A stretch of DNA of 64,000 bases from Agrobacterium arsenijevicii (GCA_000949895.1 JWIT01000017.1:31023-95022); one strand, 5' to 3'; counted from the stretch's first letter, positions 1 through 9,786 are shown. The notes: a model not told the origin generated them from the letters alone. Made by a program: numbers and translations.

Positions 1-21
1 AAGGTAATTCCCAGGCCTGAG

Positions 22-963
22 TTAGGCCTGCCCGCCGATGCCACTGCGGTCATGCTTTTGCACGTCAGGAAAATTTAAAACCCTCAAGGGAAGATTTGTC
101 ACGGCGGCATCTGAGGGCCTTAAGCGCATATGATCAAGTATATATGGGACCATCGCCTGACGGGGGTAGATTTCGACCGTGAAGCCCAACTTCGTGTTGG
201 ACATACCAAATTCCCGTGCCGTTATTTCGGCCTGGCCGTTCGACAGATGTTTGGCGAGACCGATAACCACCTTTACGCGATTATGCCATTTGTCATCACG
301 CGGCGGTACCGTGGGTGCATCTACCTGTGTTGCACCAAGAATGCGGGCAATCGCTAGATCTCGAAACGCCGTATGACGCTCATCCCATCCTCTTACCAGC
401 CAGCGATGCCCTGTATAAATTAGTGCAGATGGCCAGAACAGACGCTCAACCGAATGTGGCGTTCTCATCGATTGGTAGCTGACAGCAATCGCCCGCCCCG
501 CGGTAAGTGCACGACACACAGTGGCAAGCAGGTCCCGATCGATCGTTGCCGACAGGCCTTGGACGATCTCAACTGACGGAGTGAACCCTAGGAGCCGCGC
601 CCGCTCACCCTCTGCCAGGGTCGCGGTAGCGGCAAGCATATCCAAGGTTGTGTCTGTATCACTGCCGAATACCGGGGCAAATGACTCGCTGGCGCGGAAA
701 CACTTCTCAACCACATCGTAAACGAGGTTGGCCGGCGCCATTTCTCGGTATCGCTGAAAATCCAAGGTGACATGGCTAACGCTGACATCAAAAGTTGCCG
801 CCACCGCGCGCCGGCCAATCTGACCGGTCCAGAGCGCCGCCTTTTCAATGAAGTGGAGCCGGCGCAACTGTTCAGCAGCGGGCGGCGCGCCCTGCTCTTT
901 ACGGGGCCGACCCCGACTGGACCGCGTCTGCGAAATCGTTGATTTTCGACTTAGATTGACCAT
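22..963 (-). CDS. WYL-domain transcriptional regulator (BrxR/CapW-like)
   Basis: This is probably a DNA-binding regulator of the adjacent restriction module. The N-terminal third looks like a winged helix (RLHFIEKAALWTGQIGRRAV, then a recognition-helix-like stretch), followed by a WYL-type core (AIAVSYQSM, then WLVRGWDERH and FRDLAIARI) and a C-terminal dimerisation-like part. This order is that of the BrxR/CapW regulators that sit beside BREX, CBASS and restriction loci. The ATG at 963 (MVNLSRKS) is preferred; a longer reading to 1068 would run across the divergent promoter and adds an unconserved-looking lysine-rich leader. The gene is divergent from the methylase at 1023/1053, the usual place for an autorepressor. 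The ligand is unknown. The family call is good; the target operon is inferred from position. Confidence 0.8.
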   Translation of the reverse strand: MVNLSRKSTISQTRSSRGRPRKEQGAPPAAEQLRRLHFIEKAALWTGQIGRRAVAATFDVSVSHVTLDFQRYREMAPANLVYDVVEKCFRASESFAPVFGSDTDTTLDMLAATATLAEGERARLLGFTPSVEIVQGLSATIDRDLLATVCRALTAGRAIAVSYQSMRTPHSVERLFWPSALIYTGHRWLVRGWDERHTAFRDLAIARILGATQVDAPTVPPRDDKWHNRVKVVIGLAKHLSNGQAEITAREFGMSNTKLGFTVEIYPRQAMVPYILDHMRLRPSDAAVTNLPLRVLNFPDVQKHDRSGIGGQA

Positions 964-1052
964 CGATTTTATAATGACAAATAGTTTAAAACTGTCTATC
1001 ATTTTTTTAAGGATATTGGCGCTTGATTGATGCGCACGTAAGACGTGAGGCG
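964..1052. promoter_or_regulatory. Divergent control region between regulator and methylase
   Basis: This short AT-rich gap separates the WYL regulator from the methylase. It holds a small palindrome AGTTT-A-AAACT at 983-993 that could be the operator. For the methylase, an AAGGA ribosome site lies about nine bases before the TTG at 1023, and a weaker GAGG lies before the ATG at 1053, so the methylase start is not settled. Confidence 0.35.
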
Positions 1053-4000
1053 ATGGATAAAGCTGCAAACTTGACCGGACCTTGGCTGGCGGATCTGGGC
1101 TATGCCAGGGTCAGCGGAGCGATGGTGCGGGAAGGTGACCCTGCCGTTGATATGCATCCGTTCGCGCCTGAATTAAGGGCAATCTTCGAAACGAATGGCG
1201 GCTCATCCTGTGACGCGGTCGTGTGCATCGATCGAGTGCCGACGGTATGCTTGGTGGATTGTGAGCGCCTCAGTAAAGAAGACAGCGAACGTCGCCATCA
1301 ATTGCGCGCGTTCTGTGAACGCCTTTGGAACCAGAATCTTGCCCGTGTTGTTATGGTAACCAATGTTGATTGGTTGGAAGCGTGGTCAGTCGACAATCCA
1401 GACGCCGAACCTCGACGCTATAATCTTTCAGACCGCAAAGACGCCGCCGAAACTTGGTCGATTGCAGGCCTCCTCAATGGCGAAGCTCTTCGCAGCCGCG
1501 ACCACTGGTTCGATCCGCACAAGCGCGTTGACAAGATACTATTAGACAACATTCTTATGCTGGTCGGGAAGCTGGCGGGCTGTGGCCAGGAGCCTGCAGC
1601 TGCCCGAAGATTAGTTGCTCGTCTGATCTTCATTACCTATCTGGAAGATCGCGCTATTATTGGAGAAACCTACAGGGAACTTCGCAAGGTCCGCCCGCTT
1701 TTTGAAATTGTCGCTGACCGCGACCGGTCTAGTCTTCGTCACCTCATCAGGAAACTACGTGGCGATTTCAACGGTGACTTTCTCTCCTCAGCAGAGGGTG
1801 AACCAGGGTGGGAAAACCTCTCCGATGAAGCTTTCGAATGGATTGAGCAATTCCTCAGCCGAACATCGCTCCGCACCGGACAAGCAAGCTTTTGGCGTTA
1901 TGATTTTAGCCAGATCCCAATCGAGTTGATTGCAAGTATCTACGAAACGTTTCTATCCTCGAAAGACGAAGCGTCGGATGCTCCCTCATCAGACCGATCC
2001 AAGAGGAAGCAGGGCGCCTATTACACGCCCAAACTGCTAGCTGACTGGGTCGTTGACCTTGCGGTCAGCGATCGCGATGTGTTGAAGGAGAGAATTTTCG
2101 ACGGGGCATGCGGATCCGGCATGTTGCTGACTGCGGCGTTTAGAAAGATCATACGCGCTTCCGAGATACGCAATGCTCGAGAAGGGCGGCCCGCGGAAGT
2201 AGATTTTAAAGCGCGGCAGAAACTGTTGCTTGACCACATATTCGGGGGCGACGTCGACGACGACGCTTGTCAGCTTACGGCATTTAGTCTCTATCTCGCG
2301 CTCCTGGCAGATCTCAATCCTCGGGATCTGTCTGTGTTGCGGCGCGGCGGCCATAAGCTCCCACCACTCGGTGAAAACATAAGGCGCGGCGCTAACGGCG
2401 ACTTCTTTGGCCGAGACAGTGAAACATTCAATCGCGAGCGCTATACGATCTTCCTGTCCAACCCTCCATGGCGTGAACTGCGACCTGAAGAGCCTGCATC
2501 CTTAGCCGTAGAGGATTGGCGCAACAGGCAGGAAAAGCCAACTCCACACGTGCCTAAACGCCAGATAGCCACAGCCTTCGCACTTGGCGCAGCTGATACG
2601 CTGATGGAAGGCGGCCGGGTGGCGCTGATCCTTCCCGTGACACCATTCGTGTCCGGCGACGCCACCCAGCGCGACTTCCGTGGACATCTGCTAGGCCGGT
2701 ACAAAATTGAGAAAATAATCAACTTCTCGGATATGCGTCGGCTTATATTTGCCGACGCGGTTCATCCCTTTATCGTTCTAATCGCATCAGTACGTGACCG
2801 ATCTGAGCGCTTTCAAAGCGTAGAGCGGGAAAGCTTTGAGTATTGGACGCCTAAGACTGACATCGCTCTCGCATTCGGTCGGCTGGCCATTCATGGCGGT
2901 GACCGGACGCAATTGCCTGCCGCCGCTCTTTTGAGTGACGAAAGTCAGTTGACAATGCGCTATTGGGGATCGAGCCCCGATGTCGCGCTGCTGCAACGAC
3001 TGAAGCGGCGTGGGAGCATCAAAGATCTCATAAAATCAGGCTGGATGGACGCCAAGGGATTCCACGCCCGCGACGAGGACCGCCGTAGGCCACCAGAAAC
3101 TTGGTATACTGATGTCCCTGAATGGATGGCGAAATCCGGGTTCCTTTCAGCAACTGCGCTGCCTCGGGATGTTCCATTTGTTGCCGCCGAAAGTCTGATT
3201 CCGTTCCCGCTCGACCAGATCGCACGCGTCCCTGAGCGGCGCCTTTTTGAGGGACCGCGTGTTTTGTGGACGGATGGTGCGCATCCGGAAGGTGGCGTGA
3301 AGGCGGTTTATGCGGAAAAGTTGTTTAGCTACCAGCATTCGCTCGCTGTTCTCTCGGCGCCCAACACAGTGGACGGACGGCTCACCGCACGCTTCCTGAC
3401 GGTCTATCTTCGTTCGCCTATGGGTCTTTGGTTATTGTTGCTGTTGAGTGGAAGTGTCGCTTCAGAGCGTCCGAAGTTGCACGTCAGAGAGGCGCTAGAT
3501 TGGCCTTTTTGGTCGCTTGAGCGCCACCCGGCGCGAGAGCGCGCACGGGCTATAATGATCGAGGTAGATCAGACTCTGGCAAGCGTGGAAGCTGAACCAT
3601 TGCTCGCGCAGCCGCACCAGTGGTCTGCCGTTCAGAACCATCTCAATCGTCTCGTCTACGAGTATTTCGCTTTGAGCGACGACGAAATCGCGATGATTGA
3701 GGAATTGGCTACTTTCGTAGGACCGGCGCTGCAGCCGAGCAGCTTGAACCACAACGCATTGTCCAAGCCACTGAGAGAAGCACCCTCGATCGCCCACTTA
3801 AGTGAATATGCAAACGCACTATCGAACACTCTCCTTGCATGGCGGGACGCGACGGGCGGTTCCGGAGATATTTCAGTACGGACGTGGACAGGCAATACAG
3901 TACCGCTGGGCGCGGCTATCATCACGCTTGGAAACCCCGATGAGAAGAACCGCATCGGCGACGATTCCATTATTGAGGAACTGTCGGCCTCCTTGAATAA

Positions 4001-4184
4001 GGTGGCGTCTTATTCAGCTGAGAGTTTTTTGACGATTCCTGATGTGGCCGTAATTGATGGGAACAGAATCTTTCTGGTGAAGCCTTTGGTTATGCGCTTT
4101 TGGATGCGTCGGTGTGCTGTCGAGGATGCCAATCAATTGGCGATACAGTTGCAGGCGCTTTCACGGATACGGATGCAAGCATGA
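1023..4184 (+). CDS. Eco57I/PglX-like N6-adenine DNA methylase of a restriction module
   Basis: This large protein (about 1050 residues) probably methylates adenine in DNA. It shows the gamma-class order: a GAYYTP entry motif, a SAM-binding motif I (FDGACGSGML, near residue 360) and the catalytic NPPW (near residue 479). Long C-terminal sequence is likely the target-recognition part. The N-terminal 200 residues have a nuclease-like flavour (VVCIDRVPTVCLVDCE), but I cannot assign a catalytic centre there. The start is TTG at 1023 with a good ribosome site, or ATG at 1053. The stop overlaps the next gene by ATGA at 4181. A second protein of the same class and size lies at 34515-37559, also followed by a small nuclease with a four-base overlap. 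Whether it protects host DNA or restricts on its own (type IIG style) cannot be read from sequence. Confidence 0.8.
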   Translation: MIDAHVRREAMDKAANLTGPWLADLGYARVSGAMVREGDPAVDMHPFAPELRAIFETNGGSSCDAVVCIDRVPTVCLVDCERLSKEDSERRHQLRAFCERLWNQNLARVVMVTNVDWLEAWSVDNPDAEPRRYNLSDRKDAAETWSIAGLLNGEALRSRDHWFDPHKRVDKILLDNILMLVGKLAGCGQEPAAARRLVARLIFITYLEDRAIIGETYRELRKVRPLFEIVADRDRSSLRHLIRKLRGDFNGDFLSSAEGEPGWENLSDEAFEWIEQFLSRTSLRTGQASFWRYDFSQIPIELIASIYETFLSSKDEASDAPSSDRSKRKQGAYYTPKLLADWVVDLAVSDRDVLKERIFDGACGSGMLLTAAFRKIIRASEIRNAREGRPAEVDFKARQKLLLDHIFGGDVDDDACQLTAFSLYLALLADLNPRDLSVLRRGGHKLPPLGENIRRGANGDFFGRDSETFNRERYTIFLSNPPWRELRPEEPASLAVEDWRNRQEKPTPHVPKRQIATAFALGAADTLMEGGRVALILPVTPFVSGDATQRDFRGHLLGRYKIEKIINFSDMRRLIFADAVHPFIVLIASVRDRSERFQSVERESFEYWTPKTDIALAFGRLAIHGGDRTQLPAAALLSDESQLTMRYWGSSPDVALLQRLKRRGSIKDLIKSGWMDAKGFHARDEDRRRPPETWYTDVPEWMAKSGFLSATALPRDVPFVAAESLIPFPLDQIARVPERRLFEGPRVLWTDGAHPEGGVKAVYAEKLFSYQHSLAVLSAPNTVDGRLTARFLTVYLRSPMGLWLLLLLSGSVASERPKLHVREALDWPFWSLERHPARERARAIMIEVDQTLASVEAEPLLAQPHQWSAVQNHLNRLVYEYFALSDDEIAMIEELATFVGPALQPSSLNHNALSKPLREAPSIAHLSEYANALSNTLLAWRDATGGSGDISVRTWTGNTVPLGAAIITLGNPDEKNRIGDDSIIEELSASLNKVASYSAESFLTIPDVAVIDGNRIFLVKPLVMRFWMRRCAVEDANQLAIQLQALSRIRMQA

Positions 4185-4888
4185 CCGAGTTGATTGGCTC
4201 ACAGGATGTTTCACAGTGGGCCTATCTGGTTCGGCGCCCGCCCTCGTCAAGTGTTTTGCAATACCTAGTGGCGCGTTGGCAGGAATACGAACAGCTCTAT
4301 TCCGACAAGGGTGCACCGCTATCAAGCAGAACCGAACCAGAGCTTACCGAAGGACTGGGAGCGTTCCTTACTGCTCAACTAGAAGCCGGCCTCCAACCCT
4401 TCGATGGGGAATTTTTTGCCGAACTTAGCCGTTTCGATCTGGCCCCCGACGGCAAGCGCATCATTATTGGGCGTTCGGATATCGAATGGCGTCTTTTTGG
4501 CACGCCCAACTTCGTCGTTGAGTTCAAGGTCATTGGTGGTGGACGTCCCGCTAAAGCGTATATTGTCGATGGAATGGTCCGCTTCGTAGACGGACGCTAT
4601 GGCCACCGCTCATCAGAGGGAGCCATGTGGGCATTCTTCCGGCCCGGCTCCAGCGAAGTGGCAACCGACGTCGAGGCTTTGATCGACCTTCATACGGTCC
4701 CGCTGCGATGCGAAGTTGAAAATGGTTCTCATCGGATCGCTCCTTCGCAACTCGCGCCGGGCACTGCGGCCTTTGATTCTTTGCATAAGCGGGATCCTAT
4801 CGCTCCAACAATTCGGATCGCGCACATCTTTGTCCAGATCGGTGCGCGCGCAGCACCGGAGGAACACGGCGATAGCATCGGAAGCTGA
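4181..4888 (+). CDS. Small PD-(D/E)XK nuclease partner of the upstream methylase
   Basis: A 235-residue protein translationally coupled to the methylase (ATGA overlap). It carries a plausible restriction-type active site: an acidic residue in RSDIEW near residue 100, then FVVEFK with the ExK at about residues 114-116. Downstream comes GMVRFVDGRY and an AMWAFFR helix. The same arrangement (RPDVV, FIVECK, GMARFVDGTY, AMMLAFVR) occurs at nearly the same residue numbers in the protein at 33829-34518, which also follows an NPPW methylase. I infer the cleaving subunit of a two-gene restriction-modification system. A longer upstream reading from 4100 lies inside the methylase gene and is less likely. 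The family name is not known to me. Confidence 0.7.
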   Translation: MTELIGSQDVSQWAYLVRRPPSSSVLQYLVARWQEYEQLYSDKGAPLSSRTEPELTEGLGAFLTAQLEAGLQPFDGEFFAELSRFDLAPDGKRIIIGRSDIEWRLFGTPNFVVEFKVIGGGRPAKAYIVDGMVRFVDGRYGHRSSEGAMWAFFRPGSSEVATDVEALIDLHTVPLRCEVENGSHRIAPSQLAPGTAAFDSLHKRDPIAPTIRIAHIFVQIGARAAPEEHGDSIGS

Positions 4889-4953
4889 AATGCAAGCCAT
4901 CCACCAATGTGTGGGTCAAAAAATAGGTCGCGTATATTCGGTAGTTCGCTCGT

Positions 4954-6084
4954 TCAAAGCACTCCCCACGCCCGAAACCTCCCCCTCCCGGTCATCTCGC
5001 GCAAGCCGAGCTCCAAAACAATCCGCCGCGCCGCCTGCGGCGTCACCTCGAGCGTCGTTGCCACCATCCCGGCCGACACCAACGGTTTTGCCATCACCAG
5101 TTCGACCAGCTCCGGCAGCTTTGACGAGGCCCGACGCCCCTCCAGTTTCCGCTCCATCATTTTTCGCGCCAGCGCCAGCCGGTCATGCTCTTTCATGCCG
5201 ATCTCGGCGGCTGCCAAAAGACCGTGACCGATGGCGAGCAGCCGGGTTTCCCGGTCGCGATGCCGACGCCGATCGACTGGAATGGTTTTGAGGCCAAAGT
5301 TGATGGCAGCGAGATGGGCGCCTGACGTGATGCCAGCCTGACGGAGGATCGACGCGGCAAACAGTCGACCGAGCCAGGGAGCGTGCTGCAGCACCGACAG
5401 TTCGTTCCAGGCATCGAGTGCCACAATCGCTTGCAGCACCACCGGCAGGTCTGCAGCTTGGCGCAATACGCCGCGCCATTCGTCGAGCCGAGCATCTTCG
5501 TCCCAGTCGAGATCATAGATCATCGGATCTTTTTCTTGAACGCTGCCACGGCCGGGCCGCTTGGCACTCTCGATCGCAGCCTCCGATCGGGCGAGCACCG
5601 CATCGATGGCGGCATAGTCGACGCCGGGCAGATTCTCCGTGTCGTCAGCCGCGTCCCCCTCCCCTTCCGGATCGAGGTCGGCCGCGCGTCGAATGACCCC
5701 GGCCGTCTCCACCTCGCCCGCGCCGGCAGGCGTGATTTCCGACGTTTGGCGCAGCGTGCGAATGCCTTCTGGCGACAGTGCCCAATCGGCTGACTGGCCA
5801 GAAAACCGTCGGCGGGTCCTCAACACATCGCGGGCGATGGTCAGCTCGTGGGTGGGTGTGCGGATATCGCGGGTCGCGTCGTGGAGGACGAGATCTTCGA
5901 GATGGACGAGCTCGCCGTCGATCCACAGCGAGGCACAGGCATCGGCGAAATTCTGGCGCTCCAGGAAGCCTGCGCCGACGGGCGAACGAGCGATGCGCTC
6001 GTCAAGACGGGTCAGCGCGACGCCGGCGTCGAAAGCCGGCCGCATCAAGGCATTCATGCTTATTTTTGAAAGATCGTAAGCCAT
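4954..6084 (-). CDS. RHE_PE00001-family plasmid protein (DUF1612 plus HTH)
   Basis: A 376-residue protein of a family common on rhizobial plasmids, described as DUF1612 with a C-terminal helix-turn-helix. The N-terminal part ([14 protein letters not shown], then [20 protein letters not shown]) is distinctive. The middle is acidic and low in complexity. The last 60 residues ([20 protein letters not shown] and on) look like a winged helix ending in a basic stretch. The start MAYDLSK at 6084 is chosen over 6093; the two differ by three codons. It faces away from the recombinase at 6284. The function is unknown; a regulatory or Fic-related role has no support here. Confidence 0.7.
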   Translation of the reverse strand: MAYDLSKISMNALMRPAFDAGVALTRLDERIARSPVGAGFLERQNFADACASLWIDGELVHLEDLVLHDATRDIRTPTHELTIARDVLRTRRRFSGQSADWALSPEGIRTLRQTSEITPAGAGEVETAGVIRRAADLDPEGEGDAADDTENLPGVDYAAIDAVLARSEAAIESAKRPGRGSVQEKDPMIYDLDWDEDARLDEWRGVLRQAADLPVVLQAIVALDAWNELSVLQHAPWLGRLFAASILRQAGITSGAHLAAINFGLKTIPVDRRRHRDRETRLLAIGHGLLAAAEIGMKEHDRLALARKMMERKLEGRRASSKLPELVELVMAKPLVSAGMVATTLEVTPQAARRIVLELGLREMTGRGRFRAWGVL

Positions 6085-6173
6085 TGAAATCATGGTAAAT
6101 GATTTCTTATAAAAACTCTATAGAAATATTAAAGTTCCTCACATGGTACTGTTTTGAGTTGGACTATCAACCA

Positions 6174-6194
6174 TCGATAAGTATCGGTTATCGA
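6174..6194. repeat. Inverted repeat TCGATAA / TTATCGA before the recombinase
   Basis: Perfect 7-base arms (6174-6180 and 6188-6194) flank a 7-base spacer, about 90 bases before the recombinase start. The geometry resembles a tyrosine-recombinase core site or an operator. A related TTATCG element sits before the second recombinase at 8608-8636. Confidence 0.35.
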
Positions 6195-6283
6195 GGGTAG
6201 TTGATTTCGCGGCGTAAATCGACGAAAATCGGAGCAAATCACGGTCCCAGCGGCCGCCGAATCCCGCGATTCTGGAGCCTATC

Positions 6284-7435
6284 GTGCCTAAAGCGAAGAC
6301 ATCACACACGTCCGTCGAGCGGCGCGCCGAGGAGCTCGATACCATCGCGTCCGTTCTGCCGATGGAGCGCCGCGACGAGCTTGCGGAATTGCTCACCGAC
6401 CAGGATGTCGAAACGCTCAAACATCTCGTCAACCAGGGCATGGGCGACAATACCCTACGCGCCCTGACATCGGACCTCGCGTATCTCGAAGGCTGGGCAC
6501 TGGCCGCGACCGGACAGTCCCTGCCCTGGCCGGCGCCCGAAGCGCTGCTGCTGAAATTCGTCGCGCACCATCTGTGGGATCCGGAGAAACGTGCGACCGA
6601 TCCGGATCACGGCATGCCTGTAGACGTCGACGACAACCTCCGGCGCCAGGGTTTTCTGAAGTCCACCGGCCCGCACGCGCCGGATACGGTGCGCCGGCGG
6701 CTGGCCAGTTGGTCGACCCTCACGAAATGGCGCGGTCTTAACGGTGCCTTCGCCTCCCCTGCCCTGAAATCCGCCATTCGTCTGGCCGTCCGCGCCGTAC
6801 CGAGACAGCGCCGTCGCAAGAGCGCCAAGGCCGTGACCGGCGACGTGCTGGCCAAGCTGCTGGCGACCTGTGCCACAGATAGCCTGCGCGATCTGCGCGA
6901 CTGCGCCATCCTGATGGTCGCCTTTGCGTCGGGCGGCCGGCGGCGCAGCGAGATCGCAGGCCTTCGTGTCGAGCAATTGACAATTGAGCAGCCGATCGAG
7001 GTGGAAGACGGCCCTCCCCTCCCCTCTCTTGCCATTCATCTCGGTCGCACCAAGACGACGTCCGGTGGTCAGGACGATACCGTCTATCTCACAGGCCGGC
7101 CGGTCGAGGCTCTCTATGCATGGATGGCGGCGGCAAAGATCGACAAGGGCAGTGTGTTTCGCGGGATCGGGCGATGGGGTACGGTGTCGAAGCGAGCGCT
7201 CGATCCGCAGTCGGTCAATGCCATTCTCAAGCAGCGGGCAGAGATGGCGGGGCTGGACCGTGGGGAATTCTCTGCGCACGGTCTGCGGGCAGGATATCTG
7301 ACCGAGGCCGCCAATCGTGGTATCCCACTGCCCGAAGCTATGGAGCAGTCAAAGCATCGGTCTGTTCAGCAGGCATCGAGTTACTACAATAATGCGACAC
7401 GGCGGAGCGGTCGGGCCGCGCGCCTCATTACATAG
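6284..7435 (+). CDS. Tyrosine recombinase / site-specific integrase
   Basis: A 383-residue DNA strand-exchange enzyme. An N-terminal SAM-like DNA-binding domain covers roughly residues 30-180. The catalytic domain shows the first arginine in GGRRRSEIAGL, the HGLRAGY box (HxxR) and a C-terminal SKHRSVQQASSYY stretch that contains the second His and the nucleophilic Tyr. The start is GTG at 6284 with a GGAG upstream. Two broken relatives lie at 11373-11510 and 17464-17766, so this recombinase family has been duplicated locally. It probably acts in plasmid dimer resolution or cassette movement; its target is unknown, though the inverted repeat at 6174-6194 is a candidate. Confidence 0.85.
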   Translation: MPKAKTSHTSVERRAEELDTIASVLPMERRDELAELLTDQDVETLKHLVNQGMGDNTLRALTSDLAYLEGWALAATGQSLPWPAPEALLLKFVAHHLWDPEKRATDPDHGMPVDVDDNLRRQGFLKSTGPHAPDTVRRRLASWSTLTKWRGLNGAFASPALKSAIRLAVRAVPRQRRRKSAKAVTGDVLAKLLATCATDSLRDLRDCAILMVAFASGGRRRSEIAGLRVEQLTIEQPIEVEDGPPLPSLAIHLGRTKTTSGGQDDTVYLTGRPVEALYAWMAAAKIDKGSVFRGIGRWGTVSKRALDPQSVNAILKQRAEMAGLDRGEFSAHGLRAGYLTEAANRGIPLPEAMEQSKHRSVQQASSYYNNATRRSGRAARLIT

Positions 7436-7482
7436 ATAAAATTTTCCCTGCAATTCCGGAACGGTACTCCATAAATGCAAGG

Positions 7483-8543
7483 ATGATTGAGCGAAGAATT
7501 GAAGCCGAACTCCTGCATCTGGTTAACGAAAGCCCTGCGGTTGCGCTATTGGGCCCTCGTCAGGTCGGTAAAACGACATTAGCACTCAATATTGGCTAAA
7601 CCCGACCGTCCATCTATCTCGACCTCGAATCGGAAGCAGATCGAGCCAAACTGTCGGAACCGGAGCTTTATCTTGCAAGCCATGACGACAAGCTGGTTAT
7701 CCTTGACGAAGTTCATCGCCTGCCAAACGTATTCCAGATCTGCGGGGCATGATCGATCGCAACCGCCGCGCCGGACGGCGCACCGGCCAGTTCCTGCTAC
7801 TTGGCTCAGCTTCTATCGATCTCCTCAAACAATCCGGAGAAACGCTGGCTGGCCGCATAGCCTATCTTGAAATGCAGCCTGTCGACGGATTGGAAGTGCC
7901 GGTAGATTCACTCGAGAGACTTTGGCTACGGGGTGGTTTTCCCGACAGTTTCCTTGCTTCCAGCGACCGTGGAAGCATGCGCTGGCGACAGGATTTCATT
8001 CGCACCTATCTCGAACTCGCCCGTTCGCTGGGGGTAGATGGCAAAACCGTCGCTTCTTACCTCAATCTTCTTGTCGACCTGCTACTGGTGCGTCGTCTCG
8101 AACCCTGGCATGCCAATGTCGGCAAGCGGTTGGTCAAATCACCAAAAGTCTATGTCAGGGACAGCGGCATTGCCCATGCGCTGCTTGGGCTTGGAAGCGC
8201 TGAACAATTACTTGGTCATCCAATTGTCGGCTCCAGTTGGGAAGGCTTCGTGATCGAAACACTGATCGCGTCCTCGCCTGACGGCACTGCAGCCAACTTC
8301 TACCGCACAGCGGCTGGAGCCGAAATCGATCTCCTGCTGACTCCTCCAGGCGAAAAACCTTGGGCGATAGAGATCAAGCGAAGCCTTACGCCTAAACTCG
8401 AAAAAGGGTTCTACCTTGCCTGCGAGGATTTGCAGCCGCAAAAACGGGTCGTTGTCTACCCCGGCCAAGAGGCCTTCCCTCTTCCAAACGGTGTGACGGT
8501 AATGTCCCTGTCTGCCGCCGGTCGCTTATTGCTTGACCGATAG
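7483..8543 (+). pseudogene. Broken AAA ATPase with DUF4143 domain
   Basis: Reading from the ATG at 7483 gives the start of a DUF4143-type ATPase, with a Walker A (GPRQVGKTT). An in-frame TAA follows at about 7597-7599, after which the same frame continues with YLDLESEADRAKLSEPELYL and VILDEVHRLPN (Walker B). Near 7740 one base is missing: CAGATCTGCGG where CAGATCCTGCGG is expected. The frame then shifts and runs on from MIDRNRRAGRRTG to a normal end with the C-terminal DUF4143 part (WEGFVIETLI, AEIDLLLTPPGEKPWAIEIK). The ATPase half is therefore not made as one protein. The C-terminal half alone (from 7749) is an open frame of 264 codons and may persist. Two lesions make sequencing error less likely than decay. 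Confidence 0.85.
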
Positions 8544-8607
8544 CCAAATCCTCATTGATGGGAATAGCCTGCGGGCCAGCGTAACTCCTCGACGCATTTT
8601 TCCCTAA

Positions 8608-8636
8608 ACGTCCGATAATGTTGCATTATCGGACGT
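8608..8636. repeat. Perfect 13-base inverted repeat before the second recombinase
   Basis: Arms ACGTCCGATAATG and CATTATCGGACGT enclose only TTG. No T-run follows, so it is a poor terminator. Its place 20 bases before the recombinase start at 8656 suggests an operator or recombinase core site. Confidence 0.55.
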
Positions 8637-8655
8637 ATTGCTCTTTATATTGAGA

Positions 8656-9786
8656 ATGGCCAAAATCATCGAGCAGAACACCGAAATTCACGTCGAGGAG
8701 ACCCCAGCGCCGTCTCTCAGCACAGCCTCCGGCGGTGATATTTCCGCGCCGGAGATGTCGGGCGAAGGCCCCCTCCCCTCTCTGGCCGTTCAGGACCAGA
8801 CGCCTGCCCATCTTGCAAGCCTTGCTGATCGCGCCCGGGGTTATGTTGAAGCCGCCAGTTCAGCCAATACGCGCAAAGCCTACGCCGCCGACTGGAAGCA
8901 TTTTTCCGAGTGGTGCCGGCGGTCCAATCTGGCTCCCCTCCCCCCGCATCCGCAAACCGTCGGGCTATACATCACAGCCTGTGCTTCCGGCACGGTTGAC
9001 CGAAGCGCCAAGGCCAACTCTGTCTCGACTATTGAACGACGCCTCTCCTCCCTTGGTTGGAACTATGCCCAGCGCGGTCTCTCACTCGATCGCAAGGACC
9101 GGCATATCGCCACCGTCATGGCCGGCATCCGCAACAGCCACGCCAAGCCACCGGTGCAGAAGGAAGCGGTCATGGCTGAAGATATCATCGCCATGGTCGA
9201 GACGCTCGATCGCGGCTCTCTGCGCGGCCTGCGGGATCGAGCCATGCTGCTCATCGGCTTTGCTGGAGGTCTTCGGCGTTCAGAGATCGTCGGCCTCGAT
9301 CTGAAGGCCGACCAGACTGAGGACGGGCGCGGTTGGATCGAGATTCTTGACAACGGCATGCTTATTACTCTGCGCGGTAAAACCGGATGGCGAGAGGTCG
9401 AGGTCGGCCGCGGCTCGGCCGATGCGACCTGCCCGGTCGCCGCAATCGAGACCTGGATCAGGTTCGCCAAGCTGGGGCATGGAGCCCTTTTTCGTCGAGT
9501 GACGGGGCAAGGTAAAGCTGTCGGGTCGGAGCGGCTGAACGACAAGGAGGTCGCTCGTCTCGTGAAACAGACTGCCATGGCCGCCGGCGTTCGCGGCGAT
9601 CTCAGCGAGATCGAGCGCGTCTTCAAGTTCTCCGGACATTCGCTGAGAGCGGGCCTCGCCTCCTCGGCCGAGATCGATGAACGCTATGTCCAGAAACAGC
9701 TGCGGCACGCGTCAGAGATGACCCGGCGGTACCAGCGAAGGCGCGACCGCTTCCGGGTAAATCTGACCAAGGCATCCGGACTTTAG
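8656..9786 (+). CDS. Second tyrosine recombinase
   Basis: A 376-residue phage-integrase-type protein. After a short variable leader comes the core-binding domain (ANTRKAYAADWKHFSEWC, near residue 70), then the catalytic domain with GGLRRSEIVGL (first Arg), SGHSLRAGLASSA (HxLR) and LRHASEMTRRYQ, which carries the second His and the Tyr nucleophile. The frame is intact. It differs clearly from the 6284-7435 recombinase, so the two are not a recent duplication. The ATG at 8656 (MAKIIEQ) is chosen over one six codons upstream that falls nearer the inverted repeat. Likely role: plasmid multimer resolution or integration of accessory DNA. Confidence 0.85.
   Translation: MAKIIEQNTEIHVEETPAPSLSTASGGDISAPEMSGEGPLPSLAVQDQTPAHLASLADRARGYVEAASSANTRKAYAADWKHFSEWCRRSNLAPLPPHPQTVGLYITACASGTVDRSAKANSVSTIERRLSSLGWNYAQRGLSLDRKDRHIATVMAGIRNSHAKPPVQKEAVMAEDIIAMVETLDRGSLRGLRDRAMLLIGFAGGLRRSEIVGLDLKADQTEDGRGWIEILDNGMLITLRGKTGWREVEVGRGSADATCPVAAIETWIRFAKLGHGALFRRVTGQGKAVGSERLNDKEVARLVKQTAMAAGVRGDLSEIERVFKFSGHSLRAGLASSAEIDERYVQKQLRHASEMTRRYQRRRDRFRVNLTKASGL

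Noticed and set aside
6455..7279. Long minus-strand open frame within the first recombinase
   Set aside because: Antisense shadow of a clear tyrosine recombinase; high-GC DNA gives such frames.
8608..8636. Perfect hairpin considered as a terminator for the DUF4143 gene
   Set aside because: Loop of only three bases and no T-run after the stem; position favours a recombinase site or operator.
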